Below the pieces are notes generated by a model that searched no databases, was not told the origin of the DNA, and worked only from the letters and a program-made list of their open reading frames with translations. A DNA stretch of 64,000 nucleotides, taken from contig JAEYBE010000033.1 in the NCBI GenBank assembly GCA_023404495.1, positions 91,444-155,443 of the forward strand, given 5' to 3'. The DNA comes from Actinomycetes bacterium (GTDB lineage Bacteria; Actinomycetota; Thermoleophilia; Solirubrobacterales; JACPNS01). This document shows positions 56,815 to 64,000 of the stretch, in pieces. Within the stretch, counting starts at the first letter, position 1, and every line of letters starts with the position of its first letter. The translations under genes and the position numbers were made by a program.

Positions 56815-57351
56815 CTACTGCACGTCGCCGCCCTGCTGCGGGGGCGGTCCGCCCTGTCCGCCGGGCGGAGGACCACCTTGGCCATCGCGACGATTCATCG
56901 CGTGCTTTTCAGTGACCTTGAACTCCTTGTTCAGTTCAACGATCACCGGTCCGTCGTCGGCCTCGACGAATACGACGTAGCCGTCGCCGCCGCGAGCCTC
57001 CATGACGCCGCGCGCCTCGCCGTCAACTGCCTTCTCTGCCGCGGCTTTTGCCTTCGTCGCCGCCGCTCCCGTGACCTGTTTGGGCATCTGACCGCCATCC
57101 GGTCCACCTTGGCCGCCGGGTCCGCCCTGGCCGCCCTGGCCGCCGGGTCGGCCCATCGCGCCAGTCGCTCCGCTCGCGCCGTCCTGCTGCATCTGCCCGG
57201 GCGGTCCGCCCATCTGACCCATCGGGCCGCGCTGCGCCATCTTGTCTGACGCCGGATCTGTCTTTCCAAATGCCGAATAGCCGGCGACCAGTACGACGAT
57301 CGCGCCTAGCGCGACCGCCAGTTGGGTTCGTTGTTTGCTGTCGATGTTCAT
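56815..57351 (-). CDS. Membrane-anchored Gly/Gln/Met-rich protein with PepSY-like domain
   Basis: 178 residues. One N-terminal helix (QLAVALGAIVVLVAGYSAF), a low-complexity stretch of GPMGQMGGPPGQMQQ and GGQGGPGGQGGP type (about 40-90), a domain of about 55 residues (ATKAKAAAEKAVDGEARGVMEARGGDGYVVFVEADDGPVIVELNKEFKVTE) with PepSY character, then a second Gly/Pro/Gln tail. Probably exported. Function unknown; it lies between terC and icmB. Confidence 0.65.
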   Translation of the reverse strand: MNIDSKQRTQLAVALGAIVVLVAGYSAFGKTDPASDKMAQRGPMGQMGGPPGQMQQDGASGATGAMGRPGGQGGQGGPGGQGGPDGGQMPKQVTGAAATKAKAAAEKAVDGEARGVMEARGGDGYVVFVEADDGPVIVELNKEFKVTEKHAMNRRDGQGGPPPGGQGGPPPQQGGDVQ

Positions 57352-57412
57352 GCGCCAATACTCGGCGCCGCGGCTTGGAGAAGCCTGAGATCAGCCTCAG
57401 ACTTCCTGAGAA

Positions 57413-58519
57413 TCACTCGTCTGGCGGTTTGGGCACGTGCGGAGACGACGCCTCGCGTTCGAGGTGCTCAGCAGGTTCTCCAGGCATCAGCGGTTCGCGA
57501 CCACGCGTCGCCAGCAGCGACCAGACGATCGACGTGCCGGCAGCGACCGCGATAAATGCCAAGGAGATGCCGATCGGCACGTGGTACCACTCGCTGGCGA
57601 TGAACTTGATGCCGACGAAGACGAGCACGACCGCAAGTCCGATCTGCAGGTAGACGAAGCGGTCCATCGCGTCGGCGAGCAGGAAGTAGAGCGCGCGCAT
57701 GCCAAGCAGCGCGAAGGCGTTCGACGTGTAAATGATGAATTTGTCGGTCGTGATCGCGAAGATCGCCGGGATCGAGTCGATCGCAAAGACGAGGTCCGTG
57801 CCGGCGACCACCAGGATCGCGGCGGCTAGCGGCGTCGCCACCAGCGTGCCGAGCAGCCCCTTCTGGCCGGGCTTGCGACCGGCGTCGAACTCCTCATCCG
57901 GGTCGACATCCTCGGGGCGCACGAAGTACTTGTCGCCGTGATAGGAGTGGCTGACCGGCATCACCCTGCGCAGCGCCTTCAGCGCGAAGTTCTTCGAGGG
58001 GTCGATCTCATCGACGTTGTGCGTCGCCATCTTCCAACCGGTCCAGATCAGCAGCGCGCCGAAGAAGAAGATGATCCAGTCAAAGCGCTCGATCAGCTCG
58101 GCGCCGACGAGGATGAAGAAGGCGCGCATGAACAGCGCCATCACGATTCCCCAGAACAGCACTCCGTTCTGAAGCCGCTGCGGAACAGCGAAGAAAGCGA
58201 AGACGACGGCGAAGACGAAGACGTTGTCGATCGAGAGCGCGCGCTCGAGCAGGTATCCGGCGTAGTACTCGCCGGCCGAGGTCGAGCCCAGCTGCCACAG
58301 CACGACCAGTCCGAACGCGAGTCCGATCGCAATCCAGAAGACGTTCGACCAGAGCGCCTCCTTGAGGCTGATCTTGTGCGCTTCGCGGTGGAAGACGAAG
58401 AGGTCGAGCGCCAGGAAGAAAATGACGCTGACGCCGAAAGCGATCCAGAGCCAGGTGGGCGCTGCGGGACCGGAGGATTCTGGGGTGGCGGCACCTGCCG
58501 CGAGAATGAGCGAGTTCAT
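57413..58519 (-). CDS. TerC family integral membrane protein
   Basis: 368 residues, about nine helices. TerC signatures: ERALSIDNVFVFAVVFAFFAVPQRLQNGVLFWGI and VVAGTDLVFAIDSIPAIFAITTDKFIIYTSNAFALLGMRALYF, with conserved membrane Asp residues. The family is linked to metal (manganese) export or loading at the membrane and to tellurite resistance. No other ter genes are nearby. Confidence 0.92.
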   Translation of the reverse strand: MNSLILAAGAATPESSGPAAPTWLWIAFGVSVIFFLALDLFVFHREAHKISLKEALWSNVFWIAIGLAFGLVVLWQLGSTSAGEYYAGYLLERALSIDNVFVFAVVFAFFAVPQRLQNGVLFWGIVMALFMRAFFILVGAELIERFDWIIFFFGALLIWTGWKMATHNVDEIDPSKNFALKALRRVMPVSHSYHGDKYFVRPEDVDPDEEFDAGRKPGQKGLLGTLVATPLAAAILVVAGTDLVFAIDSIPAIFAITTDKFIIYTSNAFALLGMRALYFLLADAMDRFVYLQIGLAVVLVFVGIKFIASEWYHVPIGISLAFIAVAAGTSIVWSLLATRGREPLMPGEPAEHLEREASSPHVPKPPDE

Positions 58520-58572
58520 CGGAGCGGAAGGCTACGCAAGGCAGACGGCGAATTGGCCGCACCGCCGCTCGA

Positions 58573-60225
<1,653 letters not shown>

Positions 60226-60250
60226 CAGATCTCCCACGTTAGAGGCAAAC

Positions 60251-60272
60251 TCGCTTGACGGGCGTCAAGCGA
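60251..60272. promoter_or_regulatory. 22-bp perfect inverted repeat upstream of icmA
   Basis: TCGCTTGACG-GG-CGTCAAGCGA, 10-bp arms, 25 bp upstream of the icmA ATG and 25 bp after the arsC-family stop. It contains TTGAC-N4-GTCAA. Either an operator for icmA or a terminator of the upstream gene. Confidence 0.5.
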
Positions 60273-60297
60273 AATCGTGGAGTAAGACTACTCGCCG

Positions 60298-60651
60298 TCA
60301 GAGCAGTTCGAGAATCCGGTCATACGGACGGCAGAGCACCGCCTTTCCGCCCTTCTCCGCGATCGGTCGCTCAATCAATCCAGGGTTCTCGGCCATCAGC
60401 TCGATGATCTCGAGGTCGCTGTGGGCGGAGTCCTTCAGGCCCAGCTCCTTGTAGAGCTGCTCCTTCTTGCGCAGCAGCTCGCGTGGCGCGATGCCCATCT
60501 TGTCGAGCAGCTCGGCGATCTTGGCGGCCGAGAGCGGCTCGATGAAGTAGTTGACGTCCTCGAAATCGACGCCCTGCTCCTGGAGCAGCTTCACCGTCTT
60601 CCTGCAGGTCGTGCAGGTCGGCTTCTCGTAAATCGTTAGCTGGTCGGACAT
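60298..60651 (-). CDS. ArsC/Spx family thioredoxin-fold protein
   Basis: 117 residues from the ATG at 60651. LTIYEKPTCTTCRKTVKLLQEQGVDFEDVNYFIEPLS has a C-x-x-C at the ArsC active-site position; LLRKKEQLY and LIERPIAEKGGKAVLCRP supply the ArsC-type basic residues. It may be a glutaredoxin-dependent arsenate reductase or a Spx/YffB-like oxidoreductase; there is no ars operon here. Confidence 0.8.
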   Translation of the reverse strand: MSDQLTIYEKPTCTTCRKTVKLLQEQGVDFEDVNYFIEPLSAAKIAELLDKMGIAPRELLRKKEQLYKELGLKDSAHSDLEIIELMAENPGLIERPIAEKGGKAVLCRPYDRILELL

Positions 60652-60678
60652 AGCGCCGCCGAGCCTACCTGCGAAAGA

Positions 60679-60708
60679 CGAAGGGTGGCCCGATCGGGCC
60701 ACCCTTCG
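60679..60708 (-). terminator. 30-bp perfect palindrome, terminator of the thiolase gene
   Basis: CGAAGGGTGGCC-CGATCG-GGCCACCCTTCG, 22 bp after the thiolase stop. No U-tract, same style as the hairpins at 2657 and 34201. Confidence 0.65.
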
Positions 60709-60730
60709 GTCACAGGAATGTTGCGGTGGG

Positions 60731-61915
60731 CTACTCGCCGGCTACTTCGATCACAACTGCGTCGCCCTGGCCTCCGCCAGAGCAGATCGCGGCGACGCCG
60801 AGGCCGCCGCCACGACGACGGAGTTCGCTCACGAGCGTGCCGACGATGCGGGCGCCGGAAGCGCCGATCGGGTGACCGATCGCCACGGCGCCGCCGTTGA
60901 CGTTGACCTTGTCCTCATCGACGCCGAGCATGCGCATCGAGTTGATCGTCACCGAAGCGAAGGCCTCGTTGATCTCCCAGAGGTCGACGTCCTCGGGCTT
61001 CTTGCCGATCTTGTCGAGCGCCGCGACGGCCGCCTTGGCGGGAGTGCGGGCAAGGTACGGGAAGTCATCGGCGATCGCAGCCTGGCTGAGGATCGTCGCC
61101 AGCGGCTTCTTGCCGTTGGCCTCTGCCCACTCCTCGGAGGCGACGACGACCGCGCCGGCGCCGTCATTGACGCCCGGCGCGTTGCCGGCCGTGTGAGTGC
61201 CGTCCTCCATGAAGATCGGCTTGAGCTTCGAGAGCGCCTCGAGCGTCGTGTCCGGACGCACCGACTCGTCGATCTCAACGACCGTGTCGCCCTTCTTGCC
61301 CTTGATCGTGACGGGCACGATCTCCTCGGGCAGCTTGCCCTCATCGTTGGCCTTGGCGGTCAGCTGGTGGCTGCGCACTGACCAGGCGTCCATGTCGGCG
61401 CGAGTCAGTTCGAGTTCGGCGGCAACCTCGCTCGCCTCGTGAGCCATGTGCTTGCCGGAGAAAGCGTTGGTGAGGCCATCGTGGATCATCGCGTCGATCA
61501 TCTTGCCATCGCCCATCCGGTAGCCGAAGCGTGCGTTGGGCAGCATGTACGGCGCGTTGCTCATGCTCTCCATGCCGCCGCCGACACCGACCTCGATGTC
61601 ACCGGCGCGGATCGCCGTGTCGAGCATGCCGATCGCGCGCATGCCGGAGGCGCAGACTTTGTTGATCGTCTCGCTGGAGACTTCCTTCGGGATTCCGCCC
61701 TTGATCTGGGCCTGCCGCGAGGGAATCTGGCCGACGCCGGCCTGAAGCACGTTGCCCATCACGACGTGGTCGACTTGCTCGCCGGAGACTCCGGAGCGGT
61801 CAAGCGCGGCCTCGATGGCGATGCCGCCGAGTTCCACAGCCTTGAGCGAAGAAAGACCTCCGCCGAGTTTCCCGACCGGGGTGCGGGCGGTTCCGAGAAT
61901 CACTGTCTTGGCCAT
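60731..61915 (-). CDS. Acetyl-CoA C-acyltransferase (thiolase)
   Basis: 394 residues from the ATG at 61915 with AAAGGA about 11 nt upstream. Nucleophile Cys in TINKVCASGMRAIGM, catalytic His in NEAFA...GHPIGASGARIVGTL, and second Cys in AICSGGGQGDAVV. Could act in acetoacetyl-CoA formation or in beta-oxidation; the nearby etf and mutase genes favour catabolism. Confidence 0.95.
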   Translation of the reverse strand: MAKTVILGTARTPVGKLGGGLSSLKAVELGGIAIEAALDRSGVSGEQVDHVVMGNVLQAGVGQIPSRQAQIKGGIPKEVSSETINKVCASGMRAIGMLDTAIRAGDIEVGVGGGMESMSNAPYMLPNARFGYRMGDGKMIDAMIHDGLTNAFSGKHMAHEASEVAAELELTRADMDAWSVRSHQLTAKANDEGKLPEEIVPVTIKGKKGDTVVEIDESVRPDTTLEALSKLKPIFMEDGTHTAGNAPGVNDGAGAVVVASEEWAEANGKKPLATILSQAAIADDFPYLARTPAKAAVAALDKIGKKPEDVDLWEINEAFASVTINSMRMLGVDEDKVNVNGGAVAIGHPIGASGARIVGTLVSELRRRGGGLGVAAICSGGGQGDAVVIEVAGE

Positions 61916-62034
61916 GAGCGTGCGCGTCCTTTCGAAAGCGGAGACGGGTGGTGGGTGGAGGAGAAAAGGTGTTGGTTTCGTTGGCGGGCAGTGCGGGCCG
62001 CGCCGAATAAGCAAAAGGGTAGTGACCTCGGGGT

Positions 62035-62040
62035 TATTCT
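62035..62040 (+). promoter_or_regulatory. Putative leaderless -10 (TATTCT) of pepA
   Basis: TATTCT, then GCCGCCC, then the ATG at 62048. No Shine-Dalgarno is present. The same hexamer serves vapB. Confidence 0.55.
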
Positions 62041-62047
62041 GCCGCCC

Positions 62048-63499
<1,452 letters not shown>

Positions 63500-63517
63500 G
63501 CCACCCGCGGGCGAGAG

Positions 63518-64000
63518 CTACTCAGGCTTCTTGCCGTTGCCGTTGCCGCCGGAGTTTTCGGCGCCCTGCTGCGCGCCACCGCCGCCGGCACTCGCGTTGT
63601 CTGATCCGCTGTTTCCGGTTTCGGACTTCCCGTTGGATTGTCCAGCCGGGGCGCGCTCTGATCCGGGCGACGATTTGGCCTTCGAGCGCTGAGATTGGGA
63701 CTTGCCACGCCCGTTGTTCGTCTTTGCACCCGAGCGGCCGCGAGCCGTGTTCCCGGCCGACGAATTCCGACGCTTGCGGGCGCGCTCGCGCGCCAGCTCG
63801 CGCCGTCGATTGGAGGCCTCTTTCTTGGACACAGCGACCTCGCTCGCACCCGCCCCCAGCACGGTCGAGCGTGCCGGCACGACCGGCGTGGTCTCGCTCT
63901 TGGCCGCCGTGCTGCTTGAAGGCTGCCGGCTGTCGCTGCTGGAGCTGAGCTGCTCGCCCACAGTCACGCCGCCCACGCCGATCGCCGTGACGGCCAGCAC
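63518..64000 (-). CDS. Low-complexity Ser/Gly/Asn-rich protein (5' partial)
   Basis: At least 161 codons, open to the window edge; a GTG at the very edge is unlikely to be the true start. The visible part begins with a hydrophobic stretch (LAVTAIGVGGVTVGEQL) that may be the end of a membrane anchor. It then runs through a Ser/Thr linker, a basic helix (KKEASNRRRELARERARKRRN) and a disordered SGN-rich tail. No family recognised. Convergent with pepA, 18 bp apart. Confidence 0.6.
   Translation of the reverse strand: MLAVTAIGVGGVTVGEQLSSSSDSRQPSSSTAAKSETTPVVPARSTVLGAGASEVAVSKKEASNRRRELARERARKRRNSSAGNTARGRSGAKTNNGRGKSQSQRSKAKSSPGSERAPAGQSNGKSETGNSGSDNASAGGGGAQQGAENSGGNGNGKKPE

Noticed and set aside
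61439..62047. Extended N-terminus of PepA (686 codons)
   Set aside because: The extra part is antisense to the thiolase; M17 enzymes are about 480-500 residues and a TATTCT-N7-ATG supports 62048.

Overview
This 64 kb window comes from a high-GC actinobacterial chromosome. The best guess is a Thermoleophilia/Solirubrobacterales-type organism. That is an inference from gene order (rpmE, DUF1385, prfA, prmC, tsaC, rpiB, glyA, wecA and a complete F-type ATP synthase operon), from Sec-exported proteases with actinobacterial-style tails, and from short TANNNT promoters. Most genes lie on the minus strand. No rRNA, tRNA, CRISPR array, insertion sequence or prophage was seen. The window opens inside an SDR gene and closes inside a low-complexity exported protein, so both end genes are partial.

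Layout. 1-7.9 kb: an SDR oxidoreductase, a DEDD exonuclease, a secreted trypsin, ahcY behind a MerR regulator, two small unknown genes, nadA and a second secreted trypsin. 8-13 kb: a secreted esterase with a carbohydrate-binding tail, a nadC-tetR pair, prfB and a degenerate exonuclease-like gene. 13-18 kb: a VapBC toxin-antitoxin pair, secA, a hibernation factor and a ComF-like gene. 18-20 kb: small exported proteins and an exported HEXXH protein. 20-27.6 kb: a wall/exopolysaccharide precursor cluster (LCP ligase, UDP-glucose dehydrogenase, two sugar nucleotidyltransferases, PGI/PMI) that contains a second, archaeal/Thermotoga-type S-adenosylhomocysteinase. 27.7-34 kb: Fic protein, M20 peptidase, MMPL transporter, quinone oxidoreductase and a neutral zinc metallopeptidase.

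34-52 kb: the atpI-B-E-F-H-A-G-D-C operon preceded by wecA, then glyA, rpiB, a degenerate GGDEF protein, tsaC, prmC, prfA, DUF1385 and rpmE. A type IV AbiEi/AbiEii toxin-antitoxin cassette sits between glyA and wecA; the toxin stop overlaps the wecA start and two near-identical 37-bp operator-like repeats precede it. 52-64 kb: etfB-etfA-ETF:quinone oxidoreductase, a split B12-dependent mutase whose active-site residues (Phe80/Gln198) fit isobutyryl-CoA mutase rather than methylmalonyl-CoA mutase, TerC, a PepSY-like protein, an ArsC-family protein, a thiolase and leucyl aminopeptidase. Together these suggest acyl-CoA/branched-chain catabolism feeding electrons through ETF to quinone, and then to the respiratory chain that drives the ATP synthase.

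The most notable cross-cutting signal is that at least thirteen genes have a TANNNT hexamer 6-8 nt before the start codon and little or no Shine-Dalgarno. This is the signature of leaderless transcription. It occurs on vapB, fic, abiEi, merR, secA, pepA and others. Many operons end in long, nearly perfect hairpins that lack a U-tract.
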